Source of the DNA: Kluyvera sp046569695
GTDB taxonomy: Bacteria > Pseudomonadota > Gammaproteobacteria > Enterobacterales > Enterobacteriaceae
DNA length: 64,000 bases
Direction: 5' to 3'
Assembly: GCF_046569695.1 (NCBI RefSeq)
Contig: NZ_JBKHUI010000024.1
Coordinates: 4,452-68,451 of the forward strand
Below the pieces are notes generated by a model that was not told where the DNA came from, made no database searches, and saw nothing but the letters and a program-made list of their open reading frames with translations. Below, piece by piece: positions 52,073 to 60,981 of this stretch; the first letter of the stretch is position 1, and the number at the start of each line of letters is the position of its first letter. The position numbers and the translations under genes are program-made.

Positions 52073-53077
52073 TTAACGCGTCGTGGTGCCTGGGTTCTTC
52101 ATGTAGCGGAAGAAGTCGCTATCCGGGCTCAGTACCATCACATCCTGATTGCTATCGAAGCTCGCTTCGTACGCACGCAGGCTACGGATGAAGGCATAGA
52201 AGTCTGGATCCTGGCTGAAGGCATCGGCAAACAGCTTAGCGGCTTCTGCATCACCTTCACCGCGCATGATACGACCTTGACGCTCTGCTTCTGCCAGCGT
52301 CTTCGTCACTTCATAGTCAGCGGTAGCGCGCAGTTTTTCTGCCTCTTCCTGACCCTGTGAACGGTGACGACGGGCAACGGCTTCACGCTCGGCGCGCATA
52401 CGGTTGTAGATAGCTTCGGAAACCTCAGCAGGCAGGTTGATCTGCTTAATACGCACATCGACCACTTCAATCCCTAACGCCGCCATACTGTTCGGGTTAA
52501 TGGTTGGCCCTTTGATGTTTGCCTGCTGCTCTACGCGCTCTGCGGCTTCGGCAATCGCGTTATCCGCAGCTGGCGTAGCCACTTCATCCTCAGCGCCGGA
52601 AGAGCCGGAGTTCAGGGCATCGCGAACTTCCAGCGTCAGACGACCACGGGAGTCGGTAACGATGTCTTTCACGTCCAGACGACCAATCTCAGAACGCAGA
52701 CGGTCAGAGAACTTACGTTTCAGCAGCACTTCGGCCTGGGAGACGTCACCGCCGCCGGTCGCCAGGAAGTAACGGCTGAAGTCGCTGATGCGCCACTTGA
52801 TATAAGAGTCGACGATCAGGTCTTTTTTCTCTTTGGTCACGAAACGGTCGGCCTGGTTATCCATGGTCTGGATACGGGCATCGAGCATTTTCACCGACTG
52901 AATGAACGGAACCTTGAAGTGCAGGCCTGGCTCATAAATCAGCGGTTTCTTGTCGCCGTCACGCACGACGCTGCTGAACTGGAACTTAATCCCACGCTCG
53001 CCTTCTTTTACCACGAAGATAGAGGTGTAAAGCACTACCAGCACGATGATGATAATCGCAATAACTGACTTACGCAT
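52073..53077 (-). CDS. hflC: FtsH-protease modulator HflC
   Basis: HflC is an SPFH/prohibitin-domain protein anchored by one N-terminal membrane segment (SVIAIIIIVLVVLYTSIFVV) and facing the periplasm. With HflK it forms a cage around FtsH and limits its action on membrane substrates. The 334-residue length equals E. coli. It follows hflK by 2 nt and is cotranscribed. Confidence 0.96.
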   Translation of the reverse strand: MRKSVIAIIIIVLVVLYTSIFVVKEGERGIKFQFSSVVRDGDKKPLIYEPGLHFKVPFIQSVKMLDARIQTMDNQADRFVTKEKKDLIVDSYIKWRISDFSRYFLATGGGDVSQAEVLLKRKFSDRLRSEIGRLDVKDIVTDSRGRLTLEVRDALNSGSSGAEDEVATPAADNAIAEAAERVEQQANIKGPTINPNSMAALGIEVVDVRIKQINLPAEVSEAIYNRMRAEREAVARRHRSQGQEEAEKLRATADYEVTKTLAEAERQGRIMRGEGDAEAAKLFADAFSQDPDFYAFIRSLRAYEASFDSNQDVMVLSPDSDFFRYMKNPGTTTR

Positions 53078-53079
53078 CG

Positions 53080-54342
53080 TTATTCCCCCTGACGCTGGTA
53101 GTCGTTACGCTGCGCGTTAGCGCGGCGTTGGTCCATGATATTGCCCTGACTGGCAGACGACGTGTTGCTTGCGCTGCTGCTGGAAGAGGACGCAGGCGGC
53201 AGGCGCAACAGGTTGTTCGCACCACTGCTATCGCTCTTTGCTGCCGGGGCGTTACCGCCTTTCAGCATTTGATCCAGCGGCAGTACCATCAGGTTGCCAT
53301 TCTTGTTGTCGCTAACCAGCACTTTGCGGGTATGGCTCAGCACTTTTTCCATGGTCTCGATATAGAGACGCTCGCGGGTAATCTGCGGTGCGGCTTTATA
53401 TTCCGGCAGGATTTTCGCAAAGCGAGCCACTTCACCCTGTGCTTCCAGTACGGTCTGAGTCTTATACGCACGCGCTTCTTCCAGAATACGCTGCGCCTGA
53501 CCGTTCGCACGTGGCTGCACTTCGTTGGTATACGCTTCCGCTTCACGGATATACTGCTGCTCGTTTTCACGTGCGGCAATCGCATCGTCAAACGCGGCTT
53601 TTACCTCTTCCGGCGGACGAGCAGCCTGGAAGTTGACGTCCAGCAGGGTGATACCCATGTTGTATGGACGAATGGTCTCTTCCAGCTCGCGCTGGGTATC
53701 GCTACGAATAACGGTACGACCTTCGGTCAGAATACGGTCCATGGTGTACTTACCGATAACGCCACGCAGGGCGCTGTCGGTAGCCTGACGCAGACTGTCG
53801 TCAGCGCTGGTGACGCTGAACAGGTATTTCTGCGGGTCGGTTACGCGGTACTGCACGTTCATTTCAACGCGCACGACGTTTTCGTCAGAAGTCAGCATCA
53901 CACCGGACGCTGCCAGTTCGCGAACCGCTTCAACGTTCACTGGAGTGACTTCATCCACGAAGGTCGGCTTCCAGTTCAGACCTGGTTCAACCAGATGGCT
54001 GAACTTACCAAAGCGCGTCACTACGCCACGCTCGGCTTCTTTAATGGTATAGAACCCGCTTGCTGCCCAGATAACGACGACGGCTGCCACTGCGATACCG
54101 ACAATGCGTCCGCCCATAGGGCTACGCGGTCCCTGAGTTGAACTACCGTTGCCGGAGCCCCCTTTACCGCCCCTAAAGCCACCGAGCTTTTTGCTCAGCT
54201 TACGGAAGATATCATCCAAATCCGGCGGCCCCTGATCGCGACCACCTTTATTTCCATTCCCCCCGGAGTTGCCGCCTTGATTATTGCTGCTTCCCCACGG
54301 GTCGCGGTCTTGTCCGTTATTACCGGGCTGATTCCACGCCAT
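53080..54342 (-). CDS. hflK: FtsH-protease modulator HflK
   Basis: HflK pairs with HflC in the FtsH-regulating complex. It has a Gly/Asn-rich cytoplasmic N-terminus (residues 1-75), one membrane segment (IVGIAVAAVVVIWAASGFY), and an SPFH domain with a coiled-coil stalk. The tail is Ser/Ala/Asn rich. At 420 residues it is one longer than E. coli. It lies 155 nt after hflX; that gap has no visible gene. Confidence 0.96.
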   Translation of the reverse strand: MAWNQPGNNGQDRDPWGSSNNQGGNSGGNGNKGGRDQGPPDLDDIFRKLSKKLGGFRGGKGGSGNGSSTQGPRSPMGGRIVGIAVAAVVVIWAASGFYTIKEAERGVVTRFGKFSHLVEPGLNWKPTFVDEVTPVNVEAVRELAASGVMLTSDENVVRVEMNVQYRVTDPQKYLFSVTSADDSLRQATDSALRGVIGKYTMDRILTEGRTVIRSDTQRELEETIRPYNMGITLLDVNFQAARPPEEVKAAFDDAIAARENEQQYIREAEAYTNEVQPRANGQAQRILEEARAYKTQTVLEAQGEVARFAKILPEYKAAPQITRERLYIETMEKVLSHTRKVLVSDNKNGNLMVLPLDQMLKGGNAPAAKSDSSGANNLLRLPPASSSSSSASNTSSASQGNIMDQRRANAQRNDYQRQGE

Positions 54343-54497
54343 GTTTATGCTCCATATTTGTTATGCGGTGATATACCTTTTCCCAGTTCAGATCTGTTCG
54401 CGGTTAACCGTCATCGCCTTCCTGGTGGTGACGGTCGCGTTGAGGCGATCTGAACCGCTGGGTGCCCAAAGGGCTAATGTTCAGGCAAGCTGCACGG

Positions 54498-55778
54498 TCA
54501 GACGACGTAGTCTGCCAGTGCCGGTTCTTGTTTACAGAGGCGACGCCAGTCGACAATTGGCATACGAACCTGCAAATTGACGCAGCCGTCCTCCTCCATC
54601 CACTCTTTTTCAATTGCCTGAAGCTGGTAAAAACGGCTACGCAAACGCCCGGCCTGCGGAGGTAAACGCAACGTGTGCTGCGCGACTTCGCCGGCTAGCC
54701 GTTCGGTTAATGCCTGAAAAAGTAGTGGTATGCCTACCCCGGTTTGCGCAGACAGCCACACCCGGATAGGTTTGTTCTCTTCATCACGATCGATACGCGG
54801 CTCGAAATCGTCCAGCATATCGATTTTGTTCATCACCAGCAGGGTTGGGATCTCGTGCGCGTCGATCTCTTCGAGAACCGTGTTCACCGCGTCGATGTTT
54901 TCCTGTACCCGAACGTCTGCTGCATCAATCACGTGAAGCAACAGCGTCGCTTCGCGGGTTTCCTGCAAGGTGGCTTTAAAGGCCGCCACAAGATCATGCG
55001 GCAGGTGACGAATAAAGCCTACGGTATCCGCCAGCACGGTTTCGCCTACGTCTGCCACGTCAATACGACGCAGCGTCGGGTCAAGGGTCGCAAACAGCTG
55101 GTCGGCGGCGTAAACCTCCGCCTGCGTAATATGGTTAAACAGTGTCGATTTGCCGGCGTTGGTATAGCCCACCAGCGACACCGTTGGCACGTCGGCCTTC
55201 ACGCGGGCACGACGCCCCTGCTCACGCTGCTTCTCCACGCGCTCAATGCGCGAGAGGATCTGCATAATACGGTTACGCAGTAAACGACGGTCGGTTTCGA
55301 GCTGGGTTTCACCCGGGCCGCGCAAACCGATACCGCCTTTTTGTCTTTCAAGGTGCGTCCAGCCGCGCACCAGACGCGTGGCCAGATGGCGCAGCTGCGC
55401 CAGCTCAACCTGCAGCTTACCTTCATGGGTACGCGCACGTTGGGCGAAAATATCTAAGATCAGACCGGTACGGTCGATAACCCGACATTGACACAGGGCT
55501 TCAAGGTTACGCTCCTGTGCAGGGCTAAGTGCATGATCGAACAGCACAACGGAAGCACCTGTCGCTTTGACGGCTTCCGCAATCTCGACAGCCTTACCTT
55601 CACCAACAAAATATTTTGGGTGCGGCGCTTTACGGCTACCAGTAATCACCTGCATTGCTTCGACACCGGCGGAAGAGACCAGAGATTCAAACTCCTGGAG
55701 GTCTTCCATATCTTTGTCTTGCGTAAAATAGATGTGTACCAGCACCGCCTGCTCACCGGCGTCATAACGGTCAAACAA
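54498..55778 (-). CDS. hflX: Ribosome-splitting GTPase HflX
   Basis: HflX is a GTPase that binds the 50S subunit and splits stalled ribosomes under stress such as heat. The 426-residue length equals E. coli. The N-terminal subdomains are followed by the G domain: P loop GYTNAGKSTLFN, switch DTVGFIRHLP and specificity motif NKID. It lies 75 nt after hfq; a GC hairpin (GGGGAACC / CCGGCTCCCC, 55804-55829) sits in the gap. Confidence 0.96.
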   Translation of the reverse strand: MFDRYDAGEQAVLVHIYFTQDKDMEDLQEFESLVSSAGVEAMQVITGSRKAPHPKYFVGEGKAVEIAEAVKATGASVVLFDHALSPAQERNLEALCQCRVIDRTGLILDIFAQRARTHEGKLQVELAQLRHLATRLVRGWTHLERQKGGIGLRGPGETQLETDRRLLRNRIMQILSRIERVEKQREQGRRARVKADVPTVSLVGYTNAGKSTLFNHITQAEVYAADQLFATLDPTLRRIDVADVGETVLADTVGFIRHLPHDLVAAFKATLQETREATLLLHVIDAADVRVQENIDAVNTVLEEIDAHEIPTLLVMNKIDMLDDFEPRIDRDEENKPIRVWLSAQTGVGIPLLFQALTERLAGEVAQHTLRLPPQAGRLRSRFYQLQAIEKEWMEEDGCVNLQVRMPIVDWRRLCKQEPALADYVV

Positions 55779-55853
55779 GCGTTATATCTCCTGAAATACC
55801 AGCGGGGAACCTGGATAATCCGGCTCCCCGACATGGATAAACAGCCATCAACC

Positions 55854-56159
55854 TTATTCGGTTTCTTCGCTGTCTTGCTGCGCAGAACCCTGCGCGTTGC
55901 TACCGTGGTGGTAGTTGCTGCCAGTACCGCCGCCAGCATTGTTGCTGTGATGGGAAACTGGACGAGACGGAACTACGGTAGAAATTGCGTGCTTATAGAC
56001 CATCTGGCTGACCGTGTTTTTCAACAGGATCACGAACTGATCGAAAGACTCAATTTGCCCTTGCAGCTTAATACCATTCACCAAATAAATAGAAACTGGA
56101 ACACGTTCCCGACGCAATGCGTTCAGGAACGGATCTTGTAAAGATTGCCCCTTAGCCAT
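55854..56159 (-). CDS. hfq: RNA chaperone Hfq
   Basis: Hfq is the hexameric Sm-like protein that pairs small RNAs with mRNAs. The 101-residue protein has the Sm1 motif (residues about 8-50, VPVSIYLVNGIKLQGQIESF), the Sm2 motif YKHAIS and the usual Ser/Gly/His-rich disordered tail ending QQDSEETE. It lies between miaA and hflX in the conserved superoperon. GGAAAAG precedes the start. Confidence 0.98.
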   Translation of the reverse strand: MAKGQSLQDPFLNALRRERVPVSIYLVNGIKLQGQIESFDQFVILLKNTVSQMVYKHAISTVVPSRPVSHHSNNAGGGTGSNYHHGSNAQGSAQQDSEETE

Positions 56160-56293
56160 TCTCTCTTTTCCTTATATGCTTATTTGTACTTATACACGTC
56201 GTCTTTCAAGCCGCGTTGCGGCAACTTGAGCGATGTTGCGTATGAACCTTACGATTCTGAAAATTGCGCACGATACGACTCAATTGTACACAT

Positions 56294-57244
56294 TCAGTCT
56301 ACACTAGCACCCACTACCTGTAATAGTTGGTTAAACGCCTGCTCCGGCTGCTCACTATCTAACCAGTGAACCCCTTCCCAACCGCGTAACCACGTCACCT
56401 GGCGCTTCGCTAGCTGTCTCGTGGCACAAACTCCTCTATAAACCATTTCATCATATGAAATCTCGCGTTCGAGGTACGACCACATCTGGCGATATCCCAC
56501 ACAACGAATGGAAGGCATATCCGTATGCAAATCTCCACGGGCAAATAGCGCCCGCACTTCTGCTTCAAAACCTGAAGCTAACATCTGATGAAAACGCTGC
56601 TCAATGCGCTGATGGAGCAGTTCACGGCTCGCCGGGGCGATGGCGAACTGATGCACCTTGTAGGGCAGAGCGTCTCCTGACGTTTGTGTCAGCTCCGTTA
56701 AAGTTTTACCCGAAATGAAAAAAACTTCCAGTGCTCGGGAAAGTCTTTGCGGATCATTCGGATGAATACGTTCGGCTGCAACGGGGTCGATTTCCCGTAG
56801 CTGCTGATGCAGCGCCATCCATCCCTGCTCTGCCGCCTGCTGCTCAATCCGAGTCCGAACTTCCGGGTCGGCTGAGGGCAGCGGTGATAAACCTTCAAGC
56901 AACGCCTTGAAATACAACATCGTGCCACCGACCAGCAGCGGGATCTTCCCTGCGGCGGTGATCTCCGCCATCTGCGCAAGCGCATCGCGGCGGAAGTCCG
57001 CCGCAGAGTATGCCTGCGACGGATCGAGAATATCTAACAGTCGATGCGGCGCGGCTTCTAGCTCTTCCACACTCGGCTTAGCGGTGCCGATATCCATTCC
57101 CCGATAGATGAGGGCGGAATCAACACTAATCAACTCTACTGGCAAAACTTTACGTAATTCAATAGCCAGCGCTGTCTTGCCCGAAGCAGTTGGCCCCATC
57201 AAAAAAATTGCCTTAGGCAGGCTCGCCTCGGTTACGTCACTCAT
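56294..57244 (-). CDS. miaA: tRNA dimethylallyltransferase MiaA
   Basis: MiaA adds a dimethylallyl group to A37 of tRNAs reading U-starting codons. The 316-residue length equals E. coli. The P loop GPTASGKT is near residue 17, and the substrate motif DSALIYRGMDIGTAKP follows. The start lies inside the end of mutL (8-nt overlap), so the two are translationally linked. A 134-nt gap to hfq should contain hfq promoters. Confidence 0.97.
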   Translation of the reverse strand: MSDVTEASLPKAIFLMGPTASGKTALAIELRKVLPVELISVDSALIYRGMDIGTAKPSVEELEAAPHRLLDILDPSQAYSAADFRRDALAQMAEITAAGKIPLLVGGTMLYFKALLEGLSPLPSADPEVRTRIEQQAAEQGWMALHQQLREIDPVAAERIHPNDPQRLSRALEVFFISGKTLTELTQTSGDALPYKVHQFAIAPASRELLHQRIEQRFHQMLASGFEAEVRALFARGDLHTDMPSIRCVGYRQMWSYLEREISYDEMVYRGVCATRQLAKRQVTWLRGWEGVHWLDSEQPEQAFNQLLQVVGASVD

Positions 57245-59108
57245 GTCTCAGGGCGTTCATCGCAGAATCTAAATCAACGGGTTGTAACAGACCACCCGGC
57301 GGAGCTTTGACCAGATGCGGGCAAAGACGTTCAACGTCTGCCAGCATCGAAATGGCCTGTGCCATGTTCCACTGCGCGTGATCGCTTGCCAGATTACGGG
57401 CCAGCCACTGCACAACGTTCCCGGCATCAACTTTACTCTGCTCCACCAGGTAGCCTATCAGTTCAGGAATCAAGATTTGTAAATTTTGTTGTCGTAAGGG
57501 TAAAGGCACGGCGCGGATCGTGGCGTGCTGCCCTTCGAGCAGTATTTCAATACCGAGCAGGTTCAGCGTTTCCTGCGCACGCTCCAGCGTTTGGCGTTCG
57601 CCGTCGGTCACTTTCAGACGCAGCGGGATCAGCAGCGGCTGCGCACAGATGGTCGCCTCACCCGGCGTCAACTGCGCCTGACGCAGCCAGCGCTCCGCAA
57701 CCGGCAACGCCAGCAGGCTTAGCTTGCCGTCGCGCTCCAGCAGCGCACAGCTTTCGGCGATAACCGCCAGCACGCGCCCGAAGCTCTGGCTGTGCCCGGC
57801 AAGATTATCCGTCGCTGGCGCTTTTACCGGTTCCGGCGTCTTCTCTGGGGTATTCAACAGTTGGCGATAAAGCGCCCCCTGCTGTTTCTGATAGCCTGGC
57901 TGAGCGTTTGGCCAACTGCCGTTGACACCACCACCGCTACTTCGCCCAGCGCTGCTACCGCTGCCGGTTGGCGTTTGATAGCGCGGCATATCAGGCTCGC
58001 GCGCCACCGCCGGTTCGGCAAACTGGTTGCGCCCGGCGGCAATGCGGTTTTCCGGCAGAACTCGCGGCGCGGGTTCGTCATCTTCCGCCAGCGGCAGAGG
58101 CGCATCCAGCTGCTGTTGCAGCACGCTAAGCACCCCTTGATAGATAAAATCATGCACCAGCCGCGACTGATGAAAACGCACCTCGTGCTTCGCCGGGTGA
58201 ACGTTCACGTCGACTTGATGCGGGTCAATCTCGAGATAAAGAACAAACGCCGGCTGCTGGTCAGCGCCGAGCTTATCTTCGCACGCCTGACGAATCGCAT
58301 GGTTGATGAGCCTATCGCGCATCATGCGGCCGTTCACGTAGCAGTACTGAATTTCAGCCAACGCAGGCGTGGTGTGTTTCGGGTCAGCCACCCAGCCGTG
58401 CAGCGCCAGGTCACCGTGCTGCCACTCAATGGCCAGCGCGTGCTCAAGGAACGGCACGCCGCAAATCGCCCCCAGCCGACGCTCTTTCGGTGCGCCTTCG
58501 GCCACCGCTCGATACTGGCGAACCGCTTTGCCGTTGTGGGTCAGGTTAATGCTCACATCGAAGCGTGCCAGCGCAATGCGGCGAACAATCTCATCGATAT
58601 GGTTGAATTCAGTTTTCTCGGTGCGCATAAACTTGCGCCGCGCTGGGGTGTTATAGAACAGGTCCAGCACTTCCAGCGTCGTCCCTACCGGGTGCGCCGC
58701 CGGTTTAACCGTCACGTCCTGATCGCGCCCTTCCGCATAGGCTTGCCATGCTTCCTGCTGCTCTGCGGTTCGTGAGGTGATGGTCAGACGCGAGACCGAG
58801 CTGATACTCGCCAGCGCTTCGCCGCGAAAACCCAGGCTGATAATGGCTTCAAGATCCTCAAGCGAAGCGATTTTACTGGTGGCGTGACGCGCCAGCGAAA
58901 GTGCCAGCTCGTCTTTTCTGATGCCACAGCCGTTATCGCGAATGCGGATAAGCTTGGCGCCGCCGCGTTCAATATCGATATCGATGCGGGTGGCTCCCGC
59001 ATCGAGACTGTTCTCCACCAGCTCTTTCACTACCGATGCAGGCCGCTCAACCACTTCACCCGCGGCAATCTGGTTCGCAAGCTGCGGCGGTAAAACCTGT
59101 ATCGGCAT
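57237..59108 (-). CDS. mutL: DNA mismatch repair protein MutL
   Basis: MutL links mismatch recognition by MutS to MutH and UvrD. It has an N-terminal GHKL ATPase domain (NSLDAGATRIDI, DNGCGI, GFRGEALASI) and a C-terminal dimerisation domain joined by a Pro/Ser/Gly-rich linker (about residues 335-430). At 623 residues it is slightly longer than E. coli (615), with the difference probably in the linker. It lacks the metal endonuclease motif, as expected for a MutH-containing enteric. It lies 9 nt after amiB. Confidence 0.97.
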   Translation of the reverse strand: MPIQVLPPQLANQIAAGEVVERPASVVKELVENSLDAGATRIDIDIERGGAKLIRIRDNGCGIRKDELALSLARHATSKIASLEDLEAIISLGFRGEALASISSVSRLTITSRTAEQQEAWQAYAEGRDQDVTVKPAAHPVGTTLEVLDLFYNTPARRKFMRTEKTEFNHIDEIVRRIALARFDVSINLTHNGKAVRQYRAVAEGAPKERRLGAICGVPFLEHALAIEWQHGDLALHGWVADPKHTTPALAEIQYCYVNGRMMRDRLINHAIRQACEDKLGADQQPAFVLYLEIDPHQVDVNVHPAKHEVRFHQSRLVHDFIYQGVLSVLQQQLDAPLPLAEDDEPAPRVLPENRIAAGRNQFAEPAVAREPDMPRYQTPTGSGSSAGRSSGGGVNGSWPNAQPGYQKQQGALYRQLLNTPEKTPEPVKAPATDNLAGHSQSFGRVLAVIAESCALLERDGKLSLLALPVAERWLRQAQLTPGEATICAQPLLIPLRLKVTDGERQTLERAQETLNLLGIEILLEGQHATIRAVPLPLRQQNLQILIPELIGYLVEQSKVDAGNVVQWLARNLASDHAQWNMAQAISMLADVERLCPHLVKAPPGGLLQPVDLDSAMNALRHE

Positions 59109-59117
59109 GAAAACTCC

Positions 59118-60503
59118 TTAGTTAACGAGCGTCCTGGATGATGACGCGGCGCTGGCGGTCTGCGACTGTTCGTCGCGAGGGCTGGATTGTATCGGATGCG
59201 CCGTGAAATAGTTACGTAAACCGTTATAAATGGCTTCCGCGATCTTCTGCTGGTAATCGTCGCTGCCCAGCAGACGCTCTTCGCTGCTATTACTGATAAA
59301 GCCGGTCTCGACCAGAATGGACGGAATATCCGGCGAACGGAGCACGCCAAGGCTGGCGTGTTCAGGGCGGCGTTTATGCAGATTACCCACCTGTTGAAGC
59401 TGGCTAATCACGCTGGTTGCCACATCATACCCTACGCGCTGCGAATGACCGAACTGCAGATCCAGCACCGCCTGGCTCAGGTATGGGTCAGCCTGGCTGT
59501 TGGCCAGCACGTCGCCCGCGCCGCCCAGCAGTTCGGACTGTTTCTCATGCTGTTCCAGCCAGCCCGCCATTTCGCTGTTCGCACGACGGTTAGAGAGCAC
59601 CCACACGGACGCACCGGTCGCATCGCGGTTCGGCGCAGCATCTGCGTGAATAGACACCAGGAAAGAGGCGTTCTGCTTACGCGCCACGTCGGAACGGCCC
59701 ATCACCGAAATAAAGTAGTCACCATCGCGGGTCAGCACGCCTTTGAACATCGGATCATCATTCAGCAATGCACGCAGCTTACGCGCAATGGCAATTGTGA
59801 CGTTTTTCTCACGCGTGCCGCCAGGGCCAATCGCCCCAGGGTCCTGGCCGCCGTGACCGGCATCGATAGCGATAATCACTTTATCACCCGAGACGCTGCG
59901 CGCGCGGGAAGACGGACGCGGGGTTGGCGTCACGGTGCTGGCAATCGCCGGCTGGCGTTCACCGCTGAAGCTGCCGCTATTGTTGCCGCTGTTCGTACTG
60001 CTGCTGCCGTTACGGCTGCCGCTAAACGGGTTACGCCCCTGCTGTACCGGAGCTGGCATCACAACTGGCGTTTCCACTCGCTTCGCCACGACTGGCGGTG
60101 GAGGCGGCGGTGGCGGAACGTCGGCGTTAATAGTGAACACCACAACGTAGTTCGCACCGTTCTGCTGCTTCACCGCTCGGGTTTTGCCGTTCTCGGTAAG
60201 ATCGACCACCAGTCGTAAAGACTGATCGTCTTTCGGCGTACCCGAACGAATGGCTTTCACCAGGTTGTTGCCGCTAAAGCGCAGCGGCAGCCCCTGAATA
60301 ACGCCGGTTTGTTTGATATCCAGCACGACGCTACGTTTGTCGTCCTGACTAAAGTTGTACTCTGGATCGCCCATAAAGCTGAACGTGATCCGCGCCTGCG
60401 TTTCACTGTTCGCTACCTGAATATCGGATAAACTCGCCGCCATTGCCGGTACACCGACCAGCATCAGCGCGGCCATCAACCACCCTTTTGCGCGAAAAAT
60501 CAT
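59118..60503 (-). CDS. amiB: N-acetylmuramoyl-L-alanine amidase AmiB
   Basis: AmiB cleaves septal peptidoglycan and is activated by EnvC during cell separation. The start MIFRAKGWLMAALM gives a signal peptide (cleaved after VPAMA) and 461 residues; E. coli has 445. An N-terminal AMIN domain is followed by a linker with a run of prolines and a Ser/Asn/Gly-rich stretch, which accounts for the extra length. The C-terminal amidase_3 domain has zinc ligands (DAGHGGQDPGA, SIHADA, VETGFIS). The upstream in-frame start overlaps tsaE and is rejected. Confidence 0.95.
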   Translation of the reverse strand: MIFRAKGWLMAALMLVGVPAMAASLSDIQVANSETQARITFSFMGDPEYNFSQDDKRSVVLDIKQTGVIQGLPLRFSGNNLVKAIRSGTPKDDQSLRLVVDLTENGKTRAVKQQNGANYVVVFTINADVPPPPPPPPVVAKRVETPVVMPAPVQQGRNPFSGSRNGSSSTNSGNNSGSFSGERQPAIASTVTPTPRPSSRARSVSGDKVIIAIDAGHGGQDPGAIGPGGTREKNVTIAIARKLRALLNDDPMFKGVLTRDGDYFISVMGRSDVARKQNASFLVSIHADAAPNRDATGASVWVLSNRRANSEMAGWLEQHEKQSELLGGAGDVLANSQADPYLSQAVLDLQFGHSQRVGYDVATSVISQLQQVGNLHKRRPEHASLGVLRSPDIPSILVETGFISNSSEERLLGSDDYQQKIAEAIYNGLRNYFTAHPIQSSPRDEQSQTASAASSSRTLVN

Positions 60504-60519
60504 CCTGGGATCCCTTAAA

Positions 60520-60981
60520 TTAACCGGCAAACCGCGCCAGCAGAGACTCACCTAATGAGGAGACCGCGCTGATGCGCGCCTCACGCCCTTGCGCCTGGTA
60601 ATCTAAGTGTATTTCGATATCCGGCTCGGGCAGAACACCTGCGCCCTGTTGCGGCCATTCCACCAGGCAAATGGCATCGTTAGCAAAGTAATCGCGGATC
60701 CCCATAAATTCGAGCTCCTCGGGATCGGCAAGGCGGTACAGATCAAAGTGATAAACCATCAGGTCGGCGAGCTGATACGGCTCGACCAGTGTATAGGTGG
60801 GACTTTTGACGTTGCCGTTATGACCTAACGCCTGCAGAAATCCACGGCTAAAGGTGGTTTTCCCGGCCCCCAAATCACCGTACAGATAGATGACGGTTGC
60901 GCCGACGCAGGCTTTCGCCACTCGGTTGCCAAGGTCCAGGGTTGCCTGCTCGTCAGATAAAGGAATCACTCGATTAGTCAT
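60520..60981 (-). CDS. tsaE: tRNA t6A-modification ATPase TsaE
   Basis: TsaE is the ATPase that resets the TsaBCD complex making N6-threonylcarbamoyladenosine at tRNA A37. The 153-residue length equals E. coli. The P loop GDLGAGKTTFSRGF and the metal-binding VEWPQQGAG region are visible. Its start overlaps the nnr end by 8 nt, so they are coupled. Confidence 0.96.
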   Translation of the reverse strand: MTNRVIPLSDEQATLDLGNRVAKACVGATVIYLYGDLGAGKTTFSRGFLQALGHNGNVKSPTYTLVEPYQLADLMVYHFDLYRLADPEELEFMGIRDYFANDAICLVEWPQQGAGVLPEPDIEIHLDYQAQGREARISAVSSLGESLLARFAG